Positions 1-11,939 of a stretch of 64,000 bases of DNA are shown here, piece after piece. The DNA comes from Ochromonas danica. Lineage: Eukaryota; Sar; Chrysophyceae; Chromulinales; Chromulinaceae. The translations under genes and the position numbers were made by a program. Within the stretch, counting starts at the first letter, position 1, and each line of letters starts with the position of its first letter. The DNA is taken from the NCBI GenBank assembly GCA_015146655.1, contig VKHL01000132.1, positions 16,442 to 80,441 on the forward strand, written 5' to 3'. The notes under the pieces are model-generated. The model ran no database searches. It saw nothing but the letters and a program-made list of their open reading frames with translations, and was not told the DNA's origin.

Positions 1-3000
1 ATATCTTCACGATCTTCATCATTTTCATCTTCTTCAGGTACTGTAAAGACTACACCACTATCGGAAGTCTCCATATCTCTTGATTGATCTAACGTTGACA
101 AGAAAGAATGACCTTGAGAAAGACCTAAAATCTTACCTTGACTATAGCGACTGCTACTTGGTAAAGGATGCTTATTCTTGACAACTCGACGTACACGTTG
201 CATATTCAATTTATGACGTGTAATACTAGATGAATTTCGTTCATCTAGTTCTTGCATGGACATATGAATCTTATCACGAATCAAAGGCTCTCCATAAAAG
301 AGTAACTTCTCTTTTAAATCATATTTACCCAATTTGAATTCAGCAGGTTTAAGAGGCATATCCATGGTAGGTAAAGCAGTCCAATCAATACCTTGGAAAT
401 AAGGATGTTCTCGAAGAGCCATAGCTCCTTCAATTGTTCCAATACGATTCTCAGGATTCTTTTGTAATAGTTTCGTTACCAAATCATAAGCAGATTCATC
501 AAATGCTTTGAGAGGAAGTAAATCAGGATCAGAACCAACAATCTTATCTCTCACTTCAGCAGGTCCTTCACCTTGGAAGACATGTTGTCTGACAATACAG
601 ATATAGATGGATATACCAAGAGCCCACCAATCTACTGGTTCACCATATCGATGCTCATGAATAACTTCTGGTGCAATATAATGGATAGTACCTACTACAC
701 TATGTTCTTCTTCACCACCCGCTCGTGGTAGATCAGATCGCAACATTGTTGTAGTACTTGTACTATTACTTGGATTTAGACTATGATTTGGTTCTATAGG
801 ACCTTCTCTTGGCGGTTGAGAAGGTTCATAATGAATATTGAATAGACGACGATAAGTCACTTCATCTAACTCATCTAACATCTCTTCAAAACATTCTTTT
901 GCACCTGCTTCAATCACTTGTAATGCGACATCTGATAATGCATTAACAACATAAATTGGAATATGACTACGTAATGTTGTACAAATATAATGTACAGTAT
1001 CAACAAGATCTTGTGTTTCTAATCGACCTTTCCCACCATCAATAAAGACTGCTTCAATATTCTTATCATGTAATAATGTCACAGCAAATAGACGATCTTT
1101 CACTGTTGTAACATCAATACGTAAATTAGATTCTTCACCAAAGATCTTTTCTGCTGTAACAAAGGAAGTATCACGACCACGTGATGATTTACTTTTATCT
1201 CTTCCACAAAGGATTTGTAAGATAGGAACAATAAAGACTTTCTTTGGAACATCTCTTCCAGCAAGATAAGCTTTAGGTGGTAAATATTTTTGTAATTGTG
1301 CATGAACATCTTCATTAATACCTAATGTACTTAGACCATTAGTAGATGAAGTATCAACTGATTGAGGAGCACCAACAATCTTAGAAAGACCAAAATCTGC
1401 TAATTTCAGATGACCTTTCCCATCTAATGACACATGACATGAGTATGAATATGTTAGCCAATGTCAATGAGATAATAGTAGATAATGACTTACCAATCAT
1501 ACAATTAGCAGGTTTAATATCACGATGAATAATTCCAACACTATGTACATATTCAATAGCTGAAACAAGTTCAGCAAACCATAATTTTAATACATAGAGT
1601 GATGGATTATCACGATCAACAACTTGTTTAAGATTTCCACTACTTAGATAATCCATGACAAGATAAAGTTGATTACGTTCAATAAAAGCACATTTCAAAC
1701 TAACAACATTAGGATGATTCATACGTTGTAAGATAATACATTCTCTTTGCATCATACGTGACATTACTGAATTTTCTTTTAATGGTACAGCTTTAATAGC
1801 ATAGAATTTATTAGTATATTTCTCACATAATAGATGTACAGCACCATATCCACCTTTACCTAACATACCAGAATAGGTAAAATCATTTAATTGCATACCA
1901 TTATAAGTACTATCAATTTGTATCCAATACATATCATTCCATGAATCATCAACTTTTAATCGATGTAATAAATCTTCAGCAGGTAGAATCTTAGCTAATT
2001 CATGTTCTAATTGACTTGAAGCATAAAATGCATCAGCATTATAAGATGCCATACAAACAGCACGATCACGTGCATTACAGTCAATATCAAAATGATAATA
2101 ATTACTTCCTAAGAATCCTAAACATGCTGGACCTACATTAATACCAACACCTACAGCAATATGAATATTATTTTGTTTACAAAATTTATCTAATTGATCA
2201 CGTATAACACGAAAAAATAAAACAGCACGTGCTGAATGACTTGATGGAACACGTAATCCTGTGATACGATCCCATGAAGCATCTTTACATACTGCTGCAA
2301 TATGTATACCAGAGAAATTTGAAACTTTTAATAATCCACTTTCTGCAAACGCTTCATCAACCATTTCATTTACACGATCCATAATATTACAAAAATCTTG
2401 TGGACCTAAGAAACCTGATAATTTATCAGCTGGTTTAATATGTACAACTGCTAATGCTGTATTACGATAGAAATTAGGTTTAAAAATATCTTTATTAAAT
2501 TTAAAAGCTGCTTCCGGTGAGAGAATATGTATGACTTTCCTGGTATTAATAGCTTGTTCACGATATTGTGCTAAGGCATAAGGTAATAATTGATGTTCAA
2601 CAATATAAGAGACAAAAGCTAAATGTTGTATAATCCAAAAGCAAAAATCTAATCCTAATAAAACTAATATAGTAGATAGATGTGCTTGTGGAAACCATAC
2701 TTCATTTTTAATATATTGTCGTATTAGGATAATCACACGACAAATGACACCATCTAATAATGATAAGATAGCATCTTCTCTCATATGACTTGGTACTTGG
2801 AATAGTAAGAATAATAACATATTAACATCACCACCAAAGTCACCATATTCTTTACGTGTAATATCCTTTGAGAAGAGTACATGAAATAAGACATTATCAG
2901 GTAAGGATAAGAAGATTAAAGCACGTAGTATAATCATTACCATACTACCAACACGTCCATAGACTCTTTCTAAAGTTAAGGATAACATATTATGTAATGT

Positions 3001-5865
3001 AAATAATTGTAAAAATCCAATTAAATCAAATCCTTTCGATACAGAAGGTGATAATAGACAATTACGAAGTACAGCATAAGAGACAGCAGCAAAGGCAAAG
3101 TTAATACAGAAGCTGAAAAAGCTATGATGAACAATTGATCGACTATCACCAGCATACTTTGCCCAACTTCGATAATAAGGTAAAGGACCTATTGTATCAT
3201 CATCACTATCATCATCTATTATACCATTTTCAACTTTAGATCGTGCAGATGGAAGAGGTTCAAATCCTGTTGTAGCATGCAAGTTGTTAACCTTGTTATT
3301 GTCATCAGCATAAGATAATTTACTTTCTATGATTTCTTCATTTTGATATAATGTTTTAGACAATGTTGCACCACTTATACCATGATCAGATAATTTCCTT
3401 GTAACTTTACATGACTTTCCATCTTGATGGATAGGATTACAATCATTATTATCAACTGCTACTTTAGAATATTTCATACTATGAAAAGGACTTGAAAACA
3501 TTTTCCACCATTCTTTTTTCTTTCCTTCTAATAACCATCTACATCCAATTAAATCAATTAATTGTGGAACAATTAATAAATTAATTGGACTGGAATTAAA
3601 TAGACGTGTTTGATCTTTTTCACGTATTTTCAATGATGTTTTTGTAGCAAAAATCTCAACATCATCAATACTTTCAGGATGAAATTGTATTGTAAAGAAA
3701 TCTTTTACATTGGCTATAAATAAAGATTGTACAATTTCAAAAATTTCCTTTTCCATTATTTCATGTTTCTTTGCCATTTCTTCTTCATTACATGGTATGG
3801 AATTAGGACACCCTTTAGTATAATCTTCTACATCAAATCCAAATCTTTCACGTACGGTTGTACGAAATTCAATACCTAAATCTTCCATCCAATAGGTAGG
3901 ATCCCAATAAGCATACCAACTATCTTTAGCATGTTGTTGTATGGTAGTACGTCCAGCATTCCATCGATTAATTAAATCAACATAATCTGGACGATAATTC
4001 AAAACATCAAAATCAAATCCACAATCTACAACTCCTATTGAAGGATGTTTTAAAGCACCCATTTTATCCTTGTCAGCAGTAGTAGCAGTTGGTAAGAAAG
4101 CATTTGATTCTTTCTCATTAAATCCATCGAGACCATCACTTTCATGAAATACATCAATTAATTCCACATCAAAACATCTTGATAATAACTTAAATAATCC
4201 TTCTAAATGAGTATCATCTACAGGTTCTTTACGTAATAGATCCATTACATTAGTAACACAATGACAAGAAGTTACAGCACCAGGATTCCAAGGTGGAATA
4301 ACTGCAATACGTTCTGTTGTAACTGTTACAGAAGAATCTTGTCGTAAACGCTTCATTAATGAGATTTGATGACGTGCTGAATCTCCAATAATAATCTTTC
4401 CAAATTGTTGTAAATCTGTCATTTGGAAAACTAAACGAACTTCTTGTCCATAAAGTTCAAAATGTGGAGAATTTACAAATCCACCAATAATATTACCAAA
4501 GTCTAATGCTAAAGCCAGTTCAATATCATACTTCTTTAAAGAAGAAAGGATATAACAACAGAATTGTAAAGCAGCAAAACAATTCATCATATCTGATTGA
4601 AGACTTCGAAAGAATCCCAAACAACCAATCCAAGTACTACCAAAGCGTCGTACTGGAGTAATACAATAATGTTCTGCAACACAATCCATTAATGCAAAGA
4701 TAATATTTCGAATCTTTAAGTCGAGTGCACATTCTGATCCACCACCACCCACACGAATAGCAATAATAGCACTACTTCTACGATCAGAATGATCTAATCG
4801 ACTAAGCATCTCTACAGTCACTTTTCCTTCATCAAAGTCACTAATGATATTATGAGCTAATGCAGATTCAATTAACTTTCCCTTTGGACGACATTCTTTT
4901 TCTGTTTTGATATCATCAATGGTATCAACTACTTTATTTGATAGCAGTGGTTGTACAGTCTTAGCACGAGCTGGTGGGTAACCCAGAAGGTCTGAGGATG
5001 GGATAGAAGAAATTTCATGATAGTTCACGTTATGAGAATTGGTCTGATCGGAAGTGGATCCTTGATCAACAGACCGTTGACTATGTAATTCATGTTCAGA
5101 TTGACTTTTCCGTCCTGCATAGGATCTTTCCTCTGCAGATGATCGATCTTGTACATCTTGTTGAGAAAGATCTGTTGTTGCTTGTTGACATTCTGTCACA
5201 GGAATAGGAAGAGAAATAGAAGAATAGGCTTGATCAATAATATCTTGTGGTAAATGTGCTGATATTAATGCTTCACAACGACTTCTTTCATATTTCATAC
5301 GAGAATTTAATGAAATTAATAATCGTACATGTTGCCATAGACGTAATGCATTTCTCTTGTAAATATGTTGTAAAAACAAAGCAACAAAGAAATAGGACCA
5401 TAACATCAGGTTTGAATTATAATACCAACCTACTTCACCTCTTGTTGTTGCACCAACATTAGATGAAAATGCTAAACAAAGAGCAAAGTTATCAAAGAAA
5501 GTTCGATAGTACATGACCCGGAAAAGGATAATATAGGCCAAATAAGACACCATACATTGTTTTCGACCAATAATAGCTTCCATACAAATTAGACAGACTT
5601 GTAAAGCAATCGCTGTTAATGCAGCTAAACGATTTTTAAATCTTGTAGAATGGAAGAAAGGTAATATGGAGAGAATGACGGAAATGATAATATAGCCAAT
5701 GAGTTTGATGGCAGTCCATTCAAACTCTTTTAATTTCGCAATAACATAGACAATGGTTCCTATAGAAACAACAACTTCAAAATTTAATGGGAAGAAATAA
5801 ACTTTTGGTTTTGTCGCACGCCAATAGGCACTAAAGGAAGTGATAATAGAAGTTCGAGACATCAT
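1..5865 (-). CDS. Twin cyclase-like membrane protein fused to AGC-type kinase with receiver-like insert (3' end beyond window)
   Basis: Coding blocks are 5865-1494 and 1423-1 with a 70-bp GT-AG intron; the frame stays open to the window edge, so more than 1,930 residues. An in-frame TTG at 5895 exists, but ATG at 5865 is the natural start. The order is about six membrane helices, a cyclase-homology-like domain (ends near LYGQEVRLVFQM), about six more helices, a second cyclase-like domain (GVGINVGPACLGFLG), then a kinase. Kinase motifs are GKGGYG, YAIK, HRDIKPAN, LADFG, GTIHYIAPE and DWWALG, with the AGC-like tail start HPYFQGIDW. About 235 residues separate DFG and APE; they hold a receiver-like fold with AVFIDG (Asp codon 1040-1038) and GAKECFEEM. 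Neither cyclase domain shows the usual metal-binding aspartates, so cyclase activity is doubtful. The membrane layout resembles animal adenylyl cyclases; the long DFG-APE insert resembles Greatwall/Rim15 kinases. The role is inferred to be membrane signalling. Confidence 0.85.
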
Positions 5866-5895
5866 CACGAACAATCTAATTATTGATAATAGCAA

Positions 5896-6512
5896 GTAAT
5901 CTTGATTTTATTTTAGGGAAGGAAAATTAAGGTCAGGTAAGGTGAGATAAGATAAGGTAGGAAAAAGAGTTTGAATTAATAATCTGATAATTATAGAATA
6001 GTTCTCTCTATACGACTTGTTTTATAAATATTCTGCTGCTGCCGCTCTCTCTTGATGTCGTTGCGCCAAGGTCGTTCCAGGCCATGGCTTAGGACATGGT
6101 GCGACGCTTGGATAGGCCATGTGGCGGATGGCCTGGGTAGTATGTAGAGATTTGAAACTCGTACTTTTCGACTTTTACTGCTCATCTATCACATAGACTT
6201 CAATAATTTCGATCACTTCCTGTTTACTATTATCAGGTAGTATAGAGCTTTCTGAATTAAGTCTTAGAGAAGGAGTTGTAATCTAAAATTACAACTGCCT
6301 TCATTAGTGAGCTGATTTTGATTGCTCAATGCTTTGCAATTGTGGGTCTTTGCTTTGATAACGCAATGCCAACAAAAATACCATTGAAACAATACCATTG
6401 CCAACAAAAATTCAAACCCAAATTCTATACATCCAATCAAATACTGACCACTTTTACAATTCTCTAGTAATGGTAGAGACGAAGAAGCAATAATCTAAGC
6501 ACTCAAAGCTTG
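5896..6512. other. Intergenic region, cyclase-kinase 5' flank / EBP 3' flank
   Basis: This holds the promoter side of the cyclase-kinase gene and the 3' flank of EBP. Apart from the two hairpins at 6066-6134 I see only a 64-codon ORF on the minus strand (6185-5991) with no recognisable domain, which I do not call a gene. Confidence 0.5.
6060..6140. ncRNA. Candidate structured RNA: two adjacent hairpins in a GC-rich island
   Basis: In otherwise AT-rich intergenic DNA, CCAAGGTCG (6066-6074) pairs with CGACgCTTGG (6102-6111, one bulge). Nested inside, CCATG (6082-6086) pairs with CATGG (6095-6099). Directly after it, AGGCCAT (6114-6120) and ATGGCCT (6128-6134) form a perfect 7-bp stem with a 7-nt loop. 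I recognise no RNA family. It lies in the 5' flank of the cyclase/kinase gene and downstream of EBP, so it could also be a leader or regulatory element. Confidence 0.25.
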
Positions 6513-7432
6513 TTAACTTCTATCTGCAGGGATTTCTTCAGCCTGCGAGAGGACAGCTGGCACAAGAATAAGATAGAGCACAATCAATCCTGCGTGACAA
6601 TTAAAAAAGGAATCAGATCAAACCACGTGAAAGGCTATCATACAAGAAGAGTGATGTTAACTCACCTAAGACAAGGTAATGTACAGTCTGGCTTGGACTG
6701 GTTTTAGGAAAGCCCAAATCTACTGGACGCTCTAATTGCCGCACGGCATCCGTAAGGCGTGCACCAGAATCCCACAGAAGAGCAAGTGGGACAACAACCC
6801 ACAAGCCATTCATAAAGACCAGGTAAATCCAGAGCAACGAGAAAGTGGAACCATCAAGGTTGGGACTGCCTTCCAACCACTCAGGAGCAAAGGTCATCCA
6901 ACCACCATAGAGTTCCGCAACACAGATTACTATCTGTAAAATATGTCTCCAAGGAGTTCTAAGAAATTCAAAATGTCATACAAGCAATGTGATGATATTT
7001 ATCAACAGATGTATAGTGTGAGTACAGTTAGTAGAGATACAGTATAATCAAAAGTAAAGCTTATTCGATAAAATGCTCAATACATGATGAATCATTATCT
7101 TCTCAGTAGGAAACAAGTAATAAATACTAGTATAGAGGTACTAACCTGTAGACTATGCCATAGAGCATAAACAAACATAATACCCCAACTAGAACTGTCA
7201 ATATTTCAATAGATATCACATTAGCATCACGTATCGCCCAACGAGCATCAGCACGGGCATATTCACGCCAGATTTTGCCCATAGCAGTATCAGAACGGCG
7301 CGCAGTGTCCCCCAAGGCCAAGCAGACATAGCCCAGCTCAATGGTCAGGTGAGTAAAAGCATCTATAGAAAACCATAAAAGAGAAACTTTCTCAGCTATG
7401 GTATATCCTCTGGTTATCTTCTTCTCTTCCAT
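6513..7432 (-). CDS. EBP: 3-beta-hydroxysteroid Delta8-Delta7 isomerase (emopamil-binding protein)
   Basis: Coding blocks are 7432-7142, 6933-6666 and 6589-6513, with introns of 208 and 76 bp, giving about 211 residues (human EBP is 230). The enzyme shifts the sterol double bond from C8 to C7 in the ER membrane, downstream of CYP51. Family features are seen in order: an N-terminal helix with FSIDAFTHLTIELGY, the segment IWREYARADARW (compare LWKEYAKGDSRY in animal EBP), the conserved His and Glu of the first helices, a second helix pair, ELYGGWMTF after the first intron, and IYLVFMNGLWVVVPLALL. The donor GTACCT of intron 1 was chosen over GTTAGT because only it preserves frame. The last exon adds one more hydrophobic helix and ends ADRS; that C-terminus is the least certain part. 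Confidence 0.85.
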
Positions 7433-7694
7433 TTGGGTGTAGACTATTTGCTTTTTGTGGCGAAAGAAATAGATTGATTTGAACCAATCAATAAATGAAT
7501 TACACTATTATAGCGTAAATACATTCAATTTAACCAAACACATTCCAAACGCATGTTGACACGCCCAAACATAAAGCAAATGTGTAAAGTGCCGAAATAT
7601 ACAAGGTGATGTCCATCTGACAATTGGATGTTGAAGTATTAATCAGCGAAGCAACGTAATCTGACTTAAACTACACACTTTCCAATAAACATAC

Positions 7695-10600
7695 CTACAT
7701 TACAGGATACGACACTTCATCAGGGTGATGTGGGCGATGGGCAGACTGATCCTCGTTCTTGTCCTTGTTATTTCTCCGTGGGTGTCCTCGTTGCTTCGGT
7801 CTTGGTGATTTCAATTGAGTTTCTACAACAGTCGATTGGTCGTTTTGTTGAGTATGTTGTGATTTGGGAGCTTTAATCTTCCGTGATGGGACCGAGGATT
7901 GACCCATACGAGGCGAAAGTTGCAACGTTGCTTGTTGCTCACTCAGGTGTGAGGATGGTGGGTGCGGTGGATGAACTTGATGTTGAGCTGGAGGAAGGGC
8001 AGGAGAACCACCAGCTTGGTTTGAGTTCAGTTTTTGAGGCTGTGGTTGTGGCTTGTTCCTTGTAGAGCGATTATTGCGCTTGGAAGTTTCTTTGCGCTGT
8101 TTCTGCTCTTGTGGCTCCTGTGACTGAGCGTTCGAGGGAAGAGAATCAATTCCAGAAGGCTGAGGCTGAGTCGGAGTTGGAGGTTGGGATTGCCGCTGTG
8201 GCTGCGGCTTTCTCTTCTTTGCAGAGCTCTCATTCTGCTTCTCAGCCTGGAGAGCCTGTTGAGCTCGCGATGGTGGATCTGGGAGAGCAATTTGCTGAGC
8301 ATCAGAAGAAGGAAAAACAGCCAGAGTAGTTTGAGGTTGCGACTGCCGCTGTAACTTGCTCTTTTTTGAAGATCTTGGGGCTGGTTTCGAGGTTTGAACA
8401 CCCAGTTGTTGCGAAGTTGAAGGTTGAGCATCCGAGGAAAGATGGTCGATTTCAGAAGGTTGAGTTTGAGTTTGAGTTTGAAGTTGGGAATGCAGTAGGG
8501 GCTCCGTCTTCTTCTTCTTTGCAGATCTCTGATTCTGCTTTTCAGCCTCCTGGCGAGCTTGCTGACCGTGCGATGACAGAACCCGCTGAGAAGGATATTG
8601 AGCATCAAAAAGAGATGGGTCAACTCGAGCAGTTTCGGGTTGGGATTGAGGCGGCTGTGGCTTGTTCTTCTTCACAGATCTTGGTGCTTGTTTCGGGGTT
8701 TGAACAGTCAGTTGTTGCGAAGTTGAAGACTTGGAAGGGGTTGTTGGTTGAATTGAATGGTTGGGTTTTGACTCAGCGCGAGAAGGGGTCAGTTGCAGAT
8801 TAACATCTGACTGATTTAAAAACTGCTGGCTTGAAAAGCCCCGGTTGCCGACTTCGACGTCGATCCAACGAGGTTTCATATGTACAATATGTCGCATGGA
8901 AGGATCTTTTATATCTTGGTCACGACCAGCAATAAGTTTAGTCAAAAGGGAACAAACTGATTGAAGATGACCATTCCTTCGACAAATTTTGCACTTAGCG
9001 AATGGGCAAAACTCCTTGACATGACCAACATGATCACAACTGCCGCATACACAAAACCCTCCTTCTGGAAGGCTCAAATTCACTTCGCAAACACAACTCC
9101 ATGCCTCTGACATGCGCGTACACCCTTCAATAGCTAAGATAGTCATACCCCGATGAATCTCTCCAATAAAGTAATTCTGATGGAAAAAACTATCAACCAC
9201 CTTTCCCAAATCTCTTTTATCAAAACAATCTTCAATTTTGATGCACCAAGGGCGTGGACGCGTGCTCCGCTTTCTAGTGAGCGCTGCTATAATAACATGT
9301 TCTGCTTCGTTTTCGCCTTCATCACTACTCGCATTCGAAGAATCATTATCATCGTCTTCGATATTATTGTCTTCGGCGTCGCTATGAACAGTATCATGAC
9401 TTCCAATATGAGCGGATGATGGAGCAGTACCGTCAAGGAGGGAGATTGTCCCCGTTAGATAACTGAAGTTTTGCTCATCCTCACAGCCAAAGTATGTAAA
9501 GAAATGAAGTAGCAATTCACCAGCCGTCACATTATCGGACGATTGGTCCAAGCTAGTTTGTTGCAGATGGAACATCTCATGACCCTCAGTGTGAAAAGCG
9601 ATCTCTTCGGAGGCCCGCTTCAATCGTTCTACCGCGTAATGTGTGAGTGAAAATTCTGGTAAGCGAAAAGCGAAATGACACTTAGCAGCATACAAAGCCA
9701 GAAGACACCACGAGAACGAACTCAGTAGGCCGCTTTTCGCATTGTTGATATAACGTCTACTTGCCCATTGTTTAACTGCCAATAACAGTTTATAGAGACG
9801 AGCATCGGCTTCACCATAGGCTTTCAACAATAAGGTATTTTGACATCCCAACTCATTCCCAACACAAAGATCAATCTGTACAGCAGAAACCATAACAATG
9901 CCAATTGGCTCAAATGTATAATGGTAGGCCTAATACGTTTCACTTACCTCCACTCCCGTTGCCACATGCTTGAAAGTAATAATAGGAATTCGAGACCAGA
10001 AAATAACGTCCATGAATTGAAAATGTCGGGACCCCCGCAGCTCACGTCTAATGTCCTTGAGAACTGAAGTTGTTTTCATGCATCGGTAATTAGGAATCAC
10101 CCCTTTGCTTCTATTATCCATAAACACAGGCACTACAGCAGATCTATCGCCATAACCTTCTGAAAAGGTCAAGCAAACATCCAAATCACTTCCTAAGTCC
10201 CCTAATGCTGAGATGCGGGATCCGAATGGATGGATGTGAGGGATGATCCCTGCATTTCTCCATATTCCATCTAACACATGTCTTAAATCAGACAAAATTC
10301 TATCATTTTGCAAAGAAATTGTAGCATTTATTTCTAATTGTCGAGCATGAAGACTGTCAAGTGACATATTTAATTGACTGAGAGCAAGTGGACAGTTCGT
10401 CGGAAGGGTAAGAAGCTGCTTGCAAAGCATTTGCTCGTGATCTTTCCAGCATTCTTGACATCTCATCAGATTTCTCAGCATTTCTGCGATAGTTGATAGG
10501 ATGTTGGAACCTTCATTAGGAAGTGGCTGAGAGTTCTTCTCTAATCTTTGCTGAATTGAGTTGAGAGCATTAATCCCCAATGGCACGATGCTTCCCGTCA

Positions 10601-11078
10601 AACAGAGGTAAAGGTCGTGTCTTTTATTATAGAAGTCGGGGTTATTGGGAGAAGAAAAATCCAGAATAATTTCATAAATCACTTGACAACAAGACTCAAA
10701 CAAGGCCAAGGCGCTGGTATTAACACAACGAAAAGTGTTTAACAAAAGAGCGACGAGATTCAAGAGCTCACATAAATCATCATCAATATCTAACCCGTTA
10801 GTAGGGCATGATGATGGTTTTAAAGTTGAAATTGATTCAATTATTCGATTTGCACATTTTTCCAGTCTAATCGCAGTTTTCTTGCCAATATGGAAATTGG
10901 TGCAAAGACAACTGCCATTGTGCGCAGGCGAATCATTCTTCACCGATAAGATGCATCCATTAGTTTGTATTAGTCCTTGCTGGCGTTGTAGTTTTTTTGG
11001 GTTTCTTGTTTGCTGTTTAATGGGGAGATTGGTCAAGACCAAATTCGCCAAGTTTTCAATCTTTGCTATCATAACCAT
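7695..11078 (-). CDS. Terminal nucleotidyltransferase (TUTase / Cid1-type poly(A)/poly(U) polymerase) with CCHC knuckles
   Basis: Coding blocks are 11078-9948 and 9875-7695 with a 72-bp phase-0 intron, about 1,103 residues. Enzymes of this family add U or A to RNA 3' ends. The catalytic palm is visible: the helical turn FGSRISALG followed by SDLDV (first two metal-binding Asp) and, after the intron, EIDLCVGNELG (third Asp). The central domain follows, with VKQWASRRYINN and LLSSFSWCLLALY, typical of the PAP/25A core. A PAP-associated segment comes next, then two zinc knuckles, CGSCDHVGHVKEFC and CKICRRNGHLQSVC. The final 300 residues or so are basic and rich in Q, P, S and K, built from about five degenerate 50-residue repeats. 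The N-terminal 250 residues are helical and unrecognised. Adenylation versus uridylation cannot be decided by eye. It is divergent from the RNF213-like gene. Confidence 0.87.
8040..8710. repeat. About five degenerate ~150-bp coding tandem repeats in the TUTase tail
   Basis: The basic motifs KKNKPQPP, AKKKKTEPL, KKSKLQRQ, AKKRKPQPQ and TRNKPQPQ recur every 140-160 bp within the minus-strand coding sequence. Each is followed by a Q/P-rich stretch ending near DAQ or NAQ and by a QLxVQTxKxAPRS or QEAEKQN-like spacer. The region reads as a diverged internal tandem duplication giving a disordered basic tail, a plausible RNA-binding surface. Confidence 0.6.
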
Positions 11079-11939
11079 TCTTCCACTTTGAGAGTACTTA
11101 TCCAGGTTATATTAAGAGGCCAAATTTTAGACACGATAAACTAACTGACTTGAACCGGAATACTATGAAATAAAAATGGAATACCGATGATATTGTGAAC
11201 AAGCGCATGGCTGAAAGCGCTTGCTTTGGGAGAGGATGGGCCAATTCCATGGATAGCATGAAATTCCATGGAATATCTACGACGACCACGGAATAGTCTC
11301 AATTAGAGATGAAAAGAAATTAAACAGAACTAGCCTATTTAATTAAATAAATCAAAAGAGAAGGGATAATGAAATATTTGCTAATTAAGGATTAATGATT
11401 AATTATGGAATAATTAAGGTATTATTCATTAAGTGATAAATTCATTACTGCGCTTGGCAAGTTAGCAATAGCCATCCGAAGCGTGAAGGATGGACTGCCA
11501 CATATAGATATAACCAAAGACGAGAAGACAGAATATCTCTGAAAGGCTATGCCGTCTAATAAAGGTGTTCCTCTGAGGTCGCCCAAACCGTCATGTTTTT
11601 TATATTCCATTAATTCGTAATCGTTTGTCTCCTCATTTATATTTCATTTAAAAAGTAAATTATTAGTCTTTGAACAGAACAATTAATGTCTACAAAATGC
11701 GTTGAAGAAAGGATCGGTTCTCTCACAATTTCTGACAAGTTAAAGCCAACGTCAACCTCAGTGCCAGAGTGTGGCAGTCTGGAAGAGTGCCAGGCTCGGA
11801 CTGCCCCGGATGAAACTCATCTCACAAACAAATCCAAACACTATCTGACAAAGACCCTCTCTGCCTTCTTTTTATTGCCTTAATTTATTAGATTTGTTTT
11901 CCATTTTCTTTATCTGTTAATTTTTTTCTGTAGTAGAAA
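11079..11939. promoter_or_regulatory. Divergent promoter region between TUTase and RNF213-like genes
   Basis: This 860-bp region separates two divergent genes. It contains TTCCATGGAT at 11245 and the full palindrome TTCCATGGAA at 11264-11273. A T-rich stretch ending ttttttctgtag lies just before the RNF213-like ATG and could be the acceptor of an intron in the leader. An ATG-initiated 65-codon ORF at 11686-11883 could be an upstream coding exon, but I find no convincing donor. Confidence 0.4.

Noticed and set aside
5991-6185. 64-codon minus-strand ORF
   Set aside because: No domain or coding character; it coincides with the GC-rich hairpin region.
8027-8803. Long plus- and minus-strand ORFs overlapping the TUTase tail
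   Set aside because: They are shadows of the repetitive, low-complexity TUTase coding sequence in other frames.
11686-11883. 65-codon ORF as a separate gene or first exon of the RNF213-like gene
   Set aside because: It has an ATG and plausible composition, but no donor joins it to the main frame, so it is mentioned only in the promoter entry.
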